Positions 1 to 8,347 of a stretch of 64,000 nucleotides of DNA are shown here, one piece after another; position 1 is the stretch's first letter; the number at the start of each line of letters is the position of its first letter. The position numbers and the translations under genes were made by a program. The DNA is taken from contig NZ_CP033219.1 in assembly GCF_004006175.1 (NCBI RefSeq), positions 3,410,001 through 3,474,000 of the forward strand, in the 5' to 3' direction. Source of the stretch: Parasedimentitalea marina (GTDB lineage Bacteria; Pseudomonadota; Alphaproteobacteria; Rhodobacterales; Rhodobacteraceae). The notes under the pieces are model-generated. The model worked only from the letters and a program-made list of their open reading frames with translations, was not told where the DNA came from and searched no databases.

Positions 1-258
1 AAATTTTAGCTTATTCCGGATTTCATCTGACATGTCTGTTAGGACGTCTGCCCAAAGGTACTGCAGAATATCCGTCTTACCCTCAAAATGTGCATAGATC
101 GTCATCGGTGAGCAACCAACTTCCTTAGCCAGACGGCGCATTGAGACCGCTCCGAAGCCTTCAGCGCGATAAATCTCGAGCGCGTGCTTCCCGATTTTTG
201 CTTGAAATTCAAAGATATCGGTCTCGCTTCGGGGTGGCCTGCCAGCGCTTCTGGTCAT
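1..258 (-). CDS. TetR/AcrR family transcriptional regulator (3' end outside window)
   Basis: The first 86 codons are present, starting at the ATG complementary to 256-258; the C-terminal ligand-binding part lies beyond the window edge. The N-terminus has the TetR helix-turn-helix, with the recognition segment GCSPMTIYAHFEGKTDIL around residues 46-63, typical of this family. The gene is divergent from a DUF4345 membrane protein, and two matching palindromes lie between them, so it most likely represses itself and its neighbour. The ligand cannot be deduced. Confidence 0.88.
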   Translation of the reverse strand, partial: MTRSAGRPPRSETDIFEFQAKIGKHALEIYRAEGFGAVSMRRLAKEVGCSPMTIYAHFEGKTDILQYLWADVLTDMSDEIRNKLKF

Positions 259-277
259 AGGTGGACTCTCCAATTTT

Positions 278-339
278 TTGGTACGCGTGCCAAATAAAGC
301 TTGCGCCGTCAAGATTTCATTAATATGGAACGCGTTCCA
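278..339. promoter_or_regulatory. Paired palindromes, probable TetR operators
   Basis: Two 14-bp sites fit TGGnACGCGTnCCA: TGGTACGCGTGCCA at 279-292 (one mismatched pair) and TGGAACGCGTTCCA at 326-339 (perfect). Their centres are 47 bp apart, between the divergent TetR gene and the DUF4345 gene. Binding by that TetR protein is inferred from position and symmetry. Confidence 0.65.
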
Positions 340-379
340 AATATTACTCACCTCAAGGCTTGCTTTTAGGAAAATCGAA

Positions 380-799
380 ATGAAGAAGATAAAGTTACTG
401 AACGCTGTTGTCGTGATCATTGGCGCTGTCATAATCTTACTAGGACTGAATGTCGGCCTAGGCGGGATAAAGACATTGGGATGGCAATCGACACGTGATT
501 TTGTTTCGATCATTGATGCGCCGACATTCCATGCTCAAGATAACCACATAAGATTTATTGGTGGAGTCTGGTTTGGCATCGGCGCTGCTTTCATGATCGG
601 TGGCTTTGCAATGCGCAAGTTCCGCTCTACCTTGATCATTCTGTCGGCCATTATCGCAATCGCGGGTCTGTTTCGACTAAGTGTCATGGACACTGAGGTA
701 GTCCTCAGCGCTGCCATTGCCCCGTCATTCGCATTTGAGCTCTTTGGTTTTCCGCTACTGGCATGGTGGCTGATAGCGTCTGGCAAACGAGACGTATAG
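380..799 (+). CDS. DUF4345 family membrane protein
   Basis: A 139-residue protein beginning MKKIKLLNAV. The open frame extends upstream to 278, but an earlier start would run through both operator palindromes, so the ATG at 380 is preferred. Four hydrophobic segments are visible: about residues 8-28, 58-76, 83-102 and 110-132. The layout and the segment FIGGVWFGIGAAFMIGG match the DUF4345 family, whose function is unknown. It is probably controlled by the divergent TetR repressor. Confidence 0.75.
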   Translation: MKKIKLLNAVVVIIGAVIILLGLNVGLGGIKTLGWQSTRDFVSIIDAPTFHAQDNHIRFIGGVWFGIGAAFMIGGFAMRKFRSTLIILSAIIAIAGLFRLSVMDTEVVLSAAIAPSFAFELFGFPLLAWWLIASGKRDV

Positions 800-1143
800 G
801 TAATCAAGAAACAACTTACTTCTAAGAGCGGACATTTACTCGATTGACCTGGAAGTCAGCTTTGTCCGCTCGGCGGTCGCTCGTGCAGATCGCAGCGAAC
901 GACCGCTGTCCGCCTTACCTGCTTCAGACGTCCCCCATGCTCACTGCGCACCAATGTTGTAGAAGAGCTGAAAACTGCCGTTAGTCGCAAATGTCACGAA
1001 AGGTCGGCTATCAATAGTATCGGTACCAGCGAGGAACTCGCTGATCAATCAGAGGCTCCTTAGCTGGACGTGACAGAATTTGACCCCGTGGGCAGCGTTG
1101 TCACAGGGTGGCTAAAAATGGACCTGTGAATAGTTTAACAATA
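800..1143. other. Non-coding stretch with a possible IS21-type end
   Basis: No convincing gene is seen. At about 1071-1130 the motifs tgacagaatttgacccc and gtggctaaaaatggacc resemble the short internal repeats at IS21-family ends. At about 820-920 there is an interrupted set of related AGCGGAC/GCGGTCGCT segments. No transposase accompanies either, so this would be a remnant only. Confidence 0.3.
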
Positions 1144-1470
1144 TCAATCTGTCGTGGTTGTTGAGCTGGAACTGCTACCAGTAACAACGGCGATGACTGT
1201 TGCTACGACAACCACTGCCACTTCAGTGCCGGTGGTTAGCCCGGTGCCTTGCATTTCCTGGGGCAGCGAGTCGCGTGGAACATTTTTCCGACAGGTCACC
1301 TCTAACAATCCTCCAGGAAGCTTCTTAGCCGAAATTGCTGTGCCTGTCCCACAAACCAGTCTTGCTTTGGCTTCGGTTAGCGCCTGATCAACTCCCTGTG
1401 CGAGGGACATTTCGGGTACAGCCAGAAGAACCAAACCAACTAAAAAACTCCTAAAGTTACATAATATCAT
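1144..1470 (-). CDS. Small exported protein of unknown function
   Basis: A 108-residue protein. A GGGAGA ribosome-binding site precedes the ATG at 1470. The N-terminus (hydrophobic core LVGLVLLAV, then SLAQ) is a signal peptide, with cleavage expected near residue 25. Two cysteines (in LVCGTG and EVTCRK) could form a disulphide. The C-terminus has a hydrophobic stretch VAVVVVATVIAVVTG followed by a Ser/Thr tail. I recall similar low-complexity small proteins in roseobacters, but no function can be given. Confidence 0.6.
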   Translation of the reverse strand: MILCNFRSFLVGLVLLAVPEMSLAQGVDQALTEAKARLVCGTGTAISAKKLPGGLLEVTCRKNVPRDSLPQEMQGTGLTTGTEVAVVVVATVIAVVTGSSSSSTTTTD

Positions 1471-1658
1471 TATTTTCTCCCGACATGAAAATTATGAGGT
1501 TAGGATAACTGCGAAACAAGTTTTGTTAATCAAAAATTTTGCAGGCCCTTTTGACTTCGCAACCATGTGCTCTCAGAGTTGCAGCAAAAGTAGGTGGTCC
1601 ATTCGGAAGAAGCCGGAAGAAGACTGGACAAGTGTTAGTTTAGTGAGGGGATTAAATA

Positions 1659-2240
1659 ATGATGAGATGGTTTCAACTGCCAGCCTTGGCGCTTGTGGTG
1701 TCCACCGGAACAGTACCCGCCGGGGCATGGGCGCAGGTGAGTGTTAGTGTCTTTTACAAAGTTATTGTACCTGCGGGGGATTTTGGCTCAACTAGCTTCA
1801 CCCGGAGTTTGGTCTCCAGCCTGACCTCGGTCAAGGCATTCTGCGGTGGCCTGGACAAGGCCGCTTACCGGGTCGATTGTCTGGCTGAACGGTTGCAAGT
1901 GGTATCTGATGGCATTCCCCAGGACAGTGATTACGACGAGGTGCGTCAGCTTCTGAGTACCGCCTCAGCCGATATAGCCCAGTTGGCGCATGACAATCGG
2001 GATCGGAACCTACCCAAAGCACCCGCCTCACGCAGGGGGGATTCCACCGATCGGACCACGCGCCCTCTTACCCCCATTTCCAATGCAGCACAGGCAGAAG
2101 TTGGGCAGAGGGCCATTGCCATTCTCGAACAGGCACAGACGCAGTTGTTACGCAGTTCTACCGGCTCGAAAAGCCGCTCAATACAATATGCCCAGATTGC
2201 ACAAGCCATTGATTCCACGAAGGTGTTACTGAGATCCTAA
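1659..2240 (+). CDS. Exported protein of unknown function
   Basis: A 193-residue protein with a signal peptide (LPALALVVSTGTVPAGAWAQ, cleavage about residue 25). A GAGGGG site lies 9 nt before the ATG at 1659. The mature part is mostly helical and polar, with two cysteines (AFCGG, DCLAE) and a basic, proline-rich middle region around residues 115-140. No catalytic motif was recognised. It sits between the preceding small secreted protein and an IS3 remnant, in a region of accessory character. Confidence 0.6.
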   Translation: MMRWFQLPALALVVSTGTVPAGAWAQVSVSVFYKVIVPAGDFGSTSFTRSLVSSLTSVKAFCGGLDKAAYRVDCLAERLQVVSDGIPQDSDYDEVRQLLSTASADIAQLAHDNRDRNLPKAPASRRGDSTDRTTRPLTPISNAAQAEVGQRAIAILEQAQTQLLRSSTGSKSRSIQYAQIAQAIDSTKVLLRS

Positions 2241-2431
2241 GTTGCATGCCCTTGTGGTGTGACCCACAAAACCTAAAGAAGCCGTGTAACTGCCCGGAAG
2301 GATAGGAACTGCCCCTTGTGGCTGTTCATGACAACCGCAGCAAACTGGATCTGTGGCGGTTTCGTGCCGCCCGTGATCCTCGCCCCAAACAAGTGGCCCG
2401 CCCTTAAGATTAGGGAACTGGAGGACCATTG

Positions 2432-2819
2432 ATGGCGATTAAGAGACCCAAGCCCGAAGGGATTGTCGCAAAGTTACGGCAGGTTGAAGTGCTGATAGGG
2501 CAAGGTATGCCCCGGATTGACGTGATCAGACAGATCGGTGTGACTGCTTGCATAAAGTCAAACAACGAGAATTCATTGCTGAAGCGGTTAGCGACTGGAT
2601 CAAAGCCGTAGGGGCGAAGACCGCCTACATCGAGCCAGGGTCTCCTTGGGAGAACGGATACTGCGAAAGCTTCAACGGGCGAATGCGAGACAAACTGCTG
2701 AACAGCGAGATACTCCACTCCCTACGCCAAGCCCAGATCATCATCCCAATGATCCAAAGGCCGACAATGCGCTAACTTTCAACTTGGGCCACGCAAGTGG
2801 GGCTGCTCGATATCAGTAA
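2432..2819 (+). pseudogene. IS3-family transposase remnant (orfA start fused to orfB end)
   Basis: The first 38 codons (MAIKRPKPEGIVAKLRQVEV...) are the start of an IS3-type OrfA. The sequence then jumps, with a frame change near 2550-2570, to the C-terminal integrase part of Orf[21 protein letters not shown] and [16 protein letters not shown] carry the final Asp/Glu-region motif. A second frameshift near 2745 leads into the usual end, [18 protein letters not shown], stopping at 2817-2819. About two thirds of the element is missing, including the first catalytic Asp, so it cannot encode a transposase. It lies directly next to a tRNA-Leu gene. Confidence 0.85.
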
Positions 2820-2892
2820 ATTTGGGAGATATTCGCGGAGAACATTTGGTGAAATCACACAAAGCACTGATTTAATAAGATTTTCTAAATTT

Positions 2893-2979
2893 TGGTGCGG
2901 TCGAGAAGACTCGAACTTCCACGGGTGTTACCCCACAGCGACCTCAACGCTGCGCGTCTACCAATTCCGCCACGACCGC
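2893..2979 (-). tRNA. tRNA-Leu (anticodon GAG)
   Basis: An 87-nt class II tRNA on the minus strand. The acceptor arms GCGGTCG (5') and CGACCGC (3') pair perfectly, the discriminator is A, and the 3' CCA is encoded (TGG at 2893-2895). The anticodon stem CAGCG/CGCTG closes the loop TTGAGGT, giving anticodon GAG (codons CUC/CUU). A long variable arm and the T-loop GTTCGAGTC are present, as expected for tRNA-Leu. Confidence 0.96.
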
Positions 2980-3173
2980 ACTATCAGGCTTGGTAGGGCG
3001 GCGTATAGACCAGCTTCGAAGTGAAGTGAAGCCGAAAATCACGCCCTTTTGCAGATTATGCGGGTAACTCCTTCGCCGCACAAATCGTCCTCCTGCGGTG
3101 TTTGGGTTGAGATCCAAATGAACAAGGACAGACGGTCCACCCGCCTGCCCTTTGGTACCGCAGATTGGATCGG

Positions 3174-4835
3174 TTATTGCGAAGCCGCCGATGTGCGTGC
3201 CAGGAACAAATCTCCCGACATCTGATCATAATAGGCCGGAAACTGATCATGGTTAACCGTAGACGCCAGATCCTGGACATCGCGGCGAACCTGCTTGGCC
3301 AACTGATGCAACGACATGCTTGGATCGTTCAGACGCGGCAAAAGTGCCCGTGTGAAGACCGAGTTCGGATCGCCATCGGTGTCCGACAGACGGTCCAGGG
3401 CCGTCTGTCCAGCCCCAGCCGAGTAGAGTATAAAGGCGCCTTCTGGTGGTGACATTCGCACCAAGCCCCGCGCGCCACCGACGGACCGTTTGCCGTCAGA
3501 CGGGAACGGGTTATTCCGGCAGGCATCAAGGATCATCACAGTCGTGCGGGCCCCCCGTTTCTGGAAGGTATCAAGAACCCGGTCTGCTGCGATGCTTTCA
3601 CCTGTCAGGTAGCTTTCATCGCCCAAGTTGATCATTGGGACGTCAGACGGCAGCAAGAAATTTCGCCCCTCAACCTCGACTCCATGACCTGCGAAATAAA
3701 ACAATACTTCGTCGCCAGGATCGATTTGGTTGGCCATGGTCGAGACTGCGCTGTTCATGTCGCGGCGACTTGGGTCGTAAAGCGTTCGAACTTCGAACCC
3801 CAACCTGGTCAGCGCCTGACTAACGGCCTGCGCGTCGTTGCGTGCCTTTTTCAAGTCTTCAAGGTTTTCATAGCCATCAACACCAACAACCAGCGCCCAC
3901 CTGCGGTTTGCCAATGTTGCCAATGACTGTGTTTGCTGGGTCGGAGCAGACGCCTGTAAAACTGTTGTGGCGGCATCAAGCTGAGCGGTCACAGCGCCAG
4001 ATTGCGTCGCGAATTGCTGCGGTACCGGTTGTTGCTGCGGTGCATATTGCGGCTGCACTTGTTGTGGCTGTGCTGCGAATTGCTGTTGTGGGACGAACTG
4101 CTGTTGCTGTTGCGGCGCGAATTGCTGCTGTGCCCCAAACGTCTGCACATTCGGCTGGATCGCAGCCCCATAAACGGGTTGCTGACCGGCCTGACCGTAC
4201 TGCTGCTGCGCCCCATAGGCGTTGACGTTTTGATTTGAGAAAGCCGCCTGAGGCTGGGCATATTGCTGCTGCCCATAGGCATCAACCGCCCCATTCACCA
4301 TCATAGTTCCCGCCTGATTGTACTGCGGCTGATTTTGCTGCTGAGGAAAATTCGGCTGTGGTACCCTGCGCTCTGCCAGGTAAATTTTCAACAGCCCTCT
4401 TTGCCCGTCGGGATGAGACATGGCCTGCTGCGTCGCCATATATCCGCTGGCCAACGCTCGTTGGTACGAACTGACCAAAAGTTCTTGTCCATAGGGGCTA
4501 AGTTGACCGGAAACCGGATACCCCAAGTAGGCCTGGTATTGTGATATAGCTTCTTTTGATTTGCGGCCCAACTGACCGTCGACGCGTCCAACGTTGAAAC
4601 CAAAATAATTTAACGAAGTCTGGATTTCTCGACCATCTTGCGTGGACGGTAAAGTCGTCCGTTGAGTGCCGGTTCTTCTCCGGGTTTTACCACCACCCTG
4701 TGAAAGAACCCCACCGATAAGCCCTCCGATAAGAGCCCCAGCGGCAAAATCGCCTGCATCTGCCGTAGCGCGTTCAACAGGGCCCAAAATCAGCGAGCAG
4801 GACAATATTGAAGCCATAAATAACTTTAGTCGCAT
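3174..4835 (-). CDS. Exported caspase-family (C14) protein with peptidoglycan-binding-like and Gln-rich regions
   Basis: A 553-residue protein. Residues 1-25 form a signal peptide (SILSCSLILGPVERATA), and a Gly-rich segment (GALIGGLIGGVLSQGGG) follows. Residues about 65-125 look like a peptidoglycan-binding_1 repeat (IQTSLNYFGFNVGRVDGQLG). A Gln/Pro/Ala/Tyr-rich, probably disordered linker spans about 160-300. The caspase-like domain (about 310-545) starts at RRWALVVGVDGYENL. It has the catalytic dyad as His384 in YFAGHG and Cys439 in LDACRNNPF, plus ILYSAGAGQTA. It should act in the periplasm or at the envelope. Substrate is unknown. The Q-rich linker explains several overlapping spurious frames. 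Confidence 0.85.
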   Translation of the reverse strand: MRLKLFMASILSCSLILGPVERATADAGDFAAGALIGGLIGGVLSQGGGKTRRRTGTQRTTLPSTQDGREIQTSLNYFGFNVGRVDGQLGRKSKEAISQYQAYLGYPVSGQLSPYGQELLVSSYQRALASGYMATQQAMSHPDGQRGLLKIYLAERRVPQPNFPQQQNQPQYNQAGTMMVNGAVDAYGQQQYAQPQAAFSNQNVNAYGAQQQYGQAGQQPVYGAAIQPNVQTFGAQQQFAPQQQQQFVPQQQFAAQPQQVQPQYAPQQQPVPQQFATQSGAVTAQLDAATTVLQASAPTQQTQSLATLANRRWALVVGVDGYENLEDLKKARNDAQAVSQALTRLGFEVRTLYDPSRRDMNSAVSTMANQIDPGDEVLFYFAGHGVEVEGRNFLLPSDVPMINLGDESYLTGESIAADRVLDTFQKRGARTTVMILDACRNNPFPSDGKRSVGGARGLVRMSPPEGAFILYSAGAGQTALDRLSDTDGDPNSVFTRALLPRLNDPSMSLHQLAKQVRRDVQDLASTVNHDQFPAYYDQMSGDLFLARTSAASQ

Positions 4836-4965
4836 TTGGATCTCCGAAAAAAATTCACACTTTTAAATTGTCAGCATCATATCCGCCATTCTCATTTCAA
4901 AAAAGACTGGAATCCATCACCCTAAAGGCCCTATCACGAGTAATTAACGGTAATGCGGGCAGAAC

Positions 4966-5619
4966 ATGGTTGAATGGATCACCAGTGACGGACTGACGGA
5001 CTACGATGCCGCAGTCGACTTCATGGAGGCTCGCGTCTCTGCAATTGCGGCGGGCGACGCTGATGAATGCATTTGGTTGGTTGAACATCCACCACTGTAT
5101 ACTGCGGGCACTTCAGCCAAAGCTGCGGACTTAACAGATCCCGATCGTTTTCCCGTCCATGACAGCAAACGCGGCGGGCAGTATACCTATCATGGACCAG
5201 GACAACGGGTGATCTATGTGATGCTTGATGTCGGCAAACGTGGCCATGATGTCCGGCGCTTTGTTCAGCAACTAGAACACTGGGTAATCCTGGCGTTGAA
5301 CCAATTCAACGTTACCGGACATATTCGAGATGGTCGGGTCGGTGTATGGGTGGAGCGGGATGACAAGCCCCTGACACCCACAGGTGCAAAAGCCGAAGAC
5401 AAGATTGCTGCCATCGGTATCCGTCTGCGTAAGTGGATCAGCTTTCATGGCATGTCGATCAACTTGGATCCGGATCTTAGCCATTTTGACGGCATTGTGC
5501 CCTGCGGCATCACAGAACACGGGGTGACCAGCCTTATCGATTTAGGTTTGCCTGTTTGCATGGACGATGTCGACATCGCTCTGCGCCATAGTTTTGAGCA
5601 AGTGTTCAATTCGCCCTGA
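4966..5619 (+). CDS. lipB: Octanoyltransferase LipB
   Basis: A 217-residue enzyme, normal for LipB. It moves octanoyl groups from acyl carrier protein to the lipoyl domains of 2-oxoacid dehydrogenases and the glycine cleavage H protein, the first step of endogenous lipoate synthesis in the cytoplasm. Motifs seen: [12 protein letters not shown] (substrate pocket), Lys146 in KIAAIGIR, and Cys180 in VPCGIT, matching the Cys/Lys catalytic pair. It is divergent from the caspase gene, with 130 bp between them. No lipA is in the window. Confidence 0.95.
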   Translation: MVEWITSDGLTDYDAAVDFMEARVSAIAAGDADECIWLVEHPPLYTAGTSAKAADLTDPDRFPVHDSKRGGQYTYHGPGQRVIYVMLDVGKRGHDVRRFVQQLEHWVILALNQFNVTGHIRDGRVGVWVERDDKPLTPTGAKAEDKIAAIGIRLRKWISFHGMSINLDPDLSHFDGIVPCGITEHGVTSLIDLGLPVCMDDVDIALRHSFEQVFNSP

Positions 5620-5643
5620 CGGCATTTCGGGTGCAACGGGCCG

Positions 5644-7356
5644 CTATTTTTCAGACAGTTCCTCTAGGGCGGCGAGGACCAATTCCGGACGTGTATATAG
5701 CAGCATTGAGCCACCACCCCGAGACAATCGCACTTGCACATTCGGGCGCCCGGCCATCGCCAGTTGCAACCGTTCAACCGTTGTCACCTGATCATCGTCA
5801 CTGTGCACATAAATGACCGGTGCTGAATGCCCGTCAATGTGACGGCGCCAATCGTTCACGATCCAATGAAGATCAGCCATCATGCCGGCCCCACTCTGGA
5901 GCAGAGACAGCTCGTGACTGGATTGCAATAAAGCGGACAATTGAGCAGTACTGCCTGCACCAATTATCTCCATGGTAGACCGCGGCTTCTGTCTCAGCAA
6001 CGCCATCGGCCCATTCTGACGAATGGACCGGGCCCATAACTTGGCAGCCAACGGCAAAAACCCTGGGCCATAAGCCGCTGCGGATGCCATCATCCAATGA
6101 TGTCGCGTCAAAGCCGACAATTCGCTCAACTTTCGCACCGGGCCGATACCGGAAACGATGACGGCCCCTGCCACTCGGTCGCGAAGCCTTCGAGCTGCGA
6201 TATGCGCATATGCAGCCCCCCCGCGGTGGCCTAGCAAAATAGGCCTTCGCAGATTTTCCCGCTCGATCAGGATTTCCAGCTGATCAATGAACACGTCCAT
6301 ACTGAGTTCAGGGGACGGCACCGGACCTGATTGACCATACCCACATCGCAGCGGTGCGTAGACCCGAAAACCGCCCGTTCTGAACTGGGATTGAAGACGC
6401 TGAACGCCTGCAATGCCATCGACCAGGCCATGCAAGAATATGACTGGTTGGCCGGTTTCCGCACCAAGTTTGAAAAACTGCAGATTCGCCTCGTCAGAAA
6501 CTTCAACCCGCCCTTCAACCGGCGCGACCTCTCCACGTGCGATTTTCTCGTCCGAGGACACTTCGGCGATAAGGAAGCAAAGCAGCCGAAACATCTCGGC
6601 AAGACCAGGTGCCCCACACTTGACGAGGATAACATTCAATTGCCTCTTGAGGCCGGAGATCCCCCCGCGTGTCTGGTTCCCCAAAACACTCAGGCTTTTG
6701 CCGTCAAGCAGACTCGCCAGCAACTGCACCTCTTGTTGATGTAAACCAAACGTTGCCGACAACATATTCTCGGCGCGCCCGGACCATTGAAAATCCAACG
6801 CTTCTATCATCAGACCATACGAGGCCTGCAAACCATCACCGCACTGAACAGTACGACACATCAATTTGCGGGTCGGATCCGAAGTGGCCAAGATCTCTGG
6901 GATCGCCTCCCGGTTTTGTTGAAGCCTTAACTGCGTCAAGCAATACGCAACCCGCGCTTGTGCATCATCACTCAGGTCAAGATCCGCCAGCACTGCATTT
7001 TCATCACCTTGGAGCGAGGCGCGTGCCGGTCGACTGGCCCGAACCAGTTCACCAGAGGCTGTTAGCAAAAGCCAATACGCATCACTGCCCTCAAAAAACT
7101 GGCGCGGCGCGGGCCGACCAGAGCGAACCCAGAGTTCTTCAAGAATTTCGGTCGCGCGAACAAAATGCAGCTGCAAATCCGGATCGACCCGAACGGATTG
7201 CAGCTGAGACGCTGCCGCCATTTCAGCAAATCCAGCCGCGTCTGTCTCGGAGGACCGCGTAAAACGGTCACACAATTCAGCCCGAATCACCGTTTCATAG
7301 ATCGCAGCGATCGTCTGTTCCCGAGACAAAGCGTGCATGCGCAGCGGAGTTGTCAC
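5644..7356 (-). CDS. LuxR-type regulator fused to a catalytically degenerate alpha/beta-hydrolase domain
   Basis: About 570 residues from a GTG at 7356, chosen because GGGGA lies just upstream; the frame stays open to 7383. Around residues 205-265 there is a LuxR-type helix-turn-helix (FGLHQQEVQLLASLLDGKSL then LKRQLNVILVKCGA). The C-terminal ~270 residues form an alpha/beta-hydrolase fold (PVIFLHGLVDG; CGYGQSGP; LLGHRGGAAYAH). The nucleophile elbow normally reads GHSxG; here Ser is replaced by Arg378. The late His motif (GGH-M-L-L-Y) reads GGGSMLLY, with Ser550 in place of His. Both changes were checked at nucleotide level. The domain is therefore probably a ligand sensor rather than an enzyme. 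Confidence 0.8.
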   Translation of the reverse strand: MTTPLRMHALSREQTIAAIYETVIRAELCDRFTRSSETDAAGFAEMAAASQLQSVRVDPDLQLHFVRATEILEELWVRSGRPAPRQFFEGSDAYWLLLTASGELVRASRPARASLQGDENAVLADLDLSDDAQARVAYCLTQLRLQQNREAIPEILATSDPTRKLMCRTVQCGDGLQASYGLMIEALDFQWSGRAENMLSATFGLHQQEVQLLASLLDGKSLSVLGNQTRGGISGLKRQLNVILVKCGAPGLAEMFRLLCFLIAEVSSDEKIARGEVAPVEGRVEVSDEANLQFFKLGAETGQPVIFLHGLVDGIAGVQRLQSQFRTGGFRVYAPLRCGYGQSGPVPSPELSMDVFIDQLEILIERENLRRPILLGHRGGAAYAHIAARRLRDRVAGAVIVSGIGPVRKLSELSALTRHHWMMASAAAYGPGFLPLAAKLWARSIRQNGPMALLRQKPRSTMEIIGAGSTAQLSALLQSSHELSLLQSGAGMMADLHWIVNDWRRHIDGHSAPVIYVHSDDDQVTTVERLQLAMAGRPNVQVRLSRGGGSMLLYTRPELVLAALEELSEK

Positions 7357-7628
7357 ATAATTCCCCAATATCAAGCCAATCAACTATATTATTTAACCGC
7401 TCAACGGGTTCGCATACCTGCAACAGCAACCTACAAAAAACACTTAGCCAGAAACCTTAACGGTCAATAGCCAGCACCTATATATCACCTATCAGATATA
7501 GAATTACGAATCTTTTATAGATTAATTTTATAAACCTTCACAATTAGAACAATTAATAATTATACTTACAACCCGAACCTCATCCATACTCAGCCCTAGG
7601 GCGTTATATCTCGTTAAGCACGCGCCAA

Positions 7629-8051
7629 TTAACAATCCAATAACGCGGTCCGGATTTTTTCGGCGTTCTGCTGGATAGCTGCTTGATCACCCATTTTCCC
7701 CGGGGCCCCAAGCCGATCGCCGGCATGACGGGCAAGTACATGAAAATGCAGGTGAAACACTTCTTGCCCACCAGCGTCTTCATTGAACTGTTGCAAGGTA
7801 ATACCATCCGCATCAAACGCCACCATCAGTGCCCGTGACATGCGCTGTACCGTCTTCATGACGGCGGCTATCTGCTCGGGGGTCGCGTCCAGCATATTAC
7901 GACAGGGTGTTTTGGGTATAACCAGCACATGCCCATTTGCCCGCGGCATTATGTCCATAAATGCCAAAGTATCGTCATCCTCGAAAACGCGTGTCGATGG
8001 AATCTCATCGCGTAAAATCTTGCCAAAGATGTTTTCCGGATCGTATTTCAT
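7629..8051 (-). CDS. HIT family nucleotide-binding hydrolase
   Basis: A 140-residue protein of the Hint/PKCI branch of the histidine triad family, typically purine nucleoside phosphoramidases in the cytoplasm. The triad HLHFHV is present near residue 100, preceded by FNEDAGGQEVFHLH. The N-terminal IFGKILRDEIPSTRVFEDD and FMDIMPRANGHVLVIPK are standard for the family. It is divergent from ctaD and has no obvious operon partner. The physiological substrate is unknown. Confidence 0.93.
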   Translation of the reverse strand: MKYDPENIFGKILRDEIPSTRVFEDDDTLAFMDIMPRANGHVLVIPKTPCRNMLDATPEQIAAVMKTVQRMSRALMVAFDADGITLQQFNEDAGGQEVFHLHFHVLARHAGDRLGAPGKMGDQAAIQQNAEKIRTALLDC

Positions 8052-8230
8052 AGCAGTTCCTTACTGTCGTGGCACACAAAGATAGCTCTTTGCGGCATTA
8101 CCGTATCACACTCTCTCGCCTTGCATATGGCTGCAAAGCTGCGACGTTCTGAAAACGCTCGATATCTCCCTTCCCCTAGAGGCTCACGGTTCTTTTTCAA
8201 GCGCCCCAGCGGGGGGCGCGTCAATTTATC

Positions 8231-8244
8231 TTGATCCAGATCAA
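8231..8244. promoter_or_regulatory. FNR/FnrL-type box upstream of ctaD
   Basis: TTGATCCAGATCAA is a perfect match to the FNR consensus TTGAT-N4-ATCAA, 104 bp before the ctaD start. Oxygen-responsive control of the oxidase gene is inferred; the box could also act on the HIT gene on the other strand. Confidence 0.7.
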
Positions 8245-8347
8245 ACTCCGCCATTGAAGGCACCGCTCTGCCACTCTAAAAACCCTATGAATCAAGGTGC
8301 CCGGAGTCCGCTCTCGGAGCCTTTCGCCATATAACAGGAGGCACCAA

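Noticed and set aside
2241..2431. Left end of the IS3 element
   Set aside because: The sequence before the transposase remnant could include an IS end, but I could not find matching terminal inverted repeats.
3989..4294. Several frames opposite or alongside the caspase linker
   Set aside because: They are by-products of the CAG/CAA-rich codons of the Gln-rich linker.
8048..8263. Minus-strand open frame between the HIT gene and ctaD
   Set aside because: It overlaps the HIT start, covers the FNR box, has no ribosome-binding site and no family resemblance.
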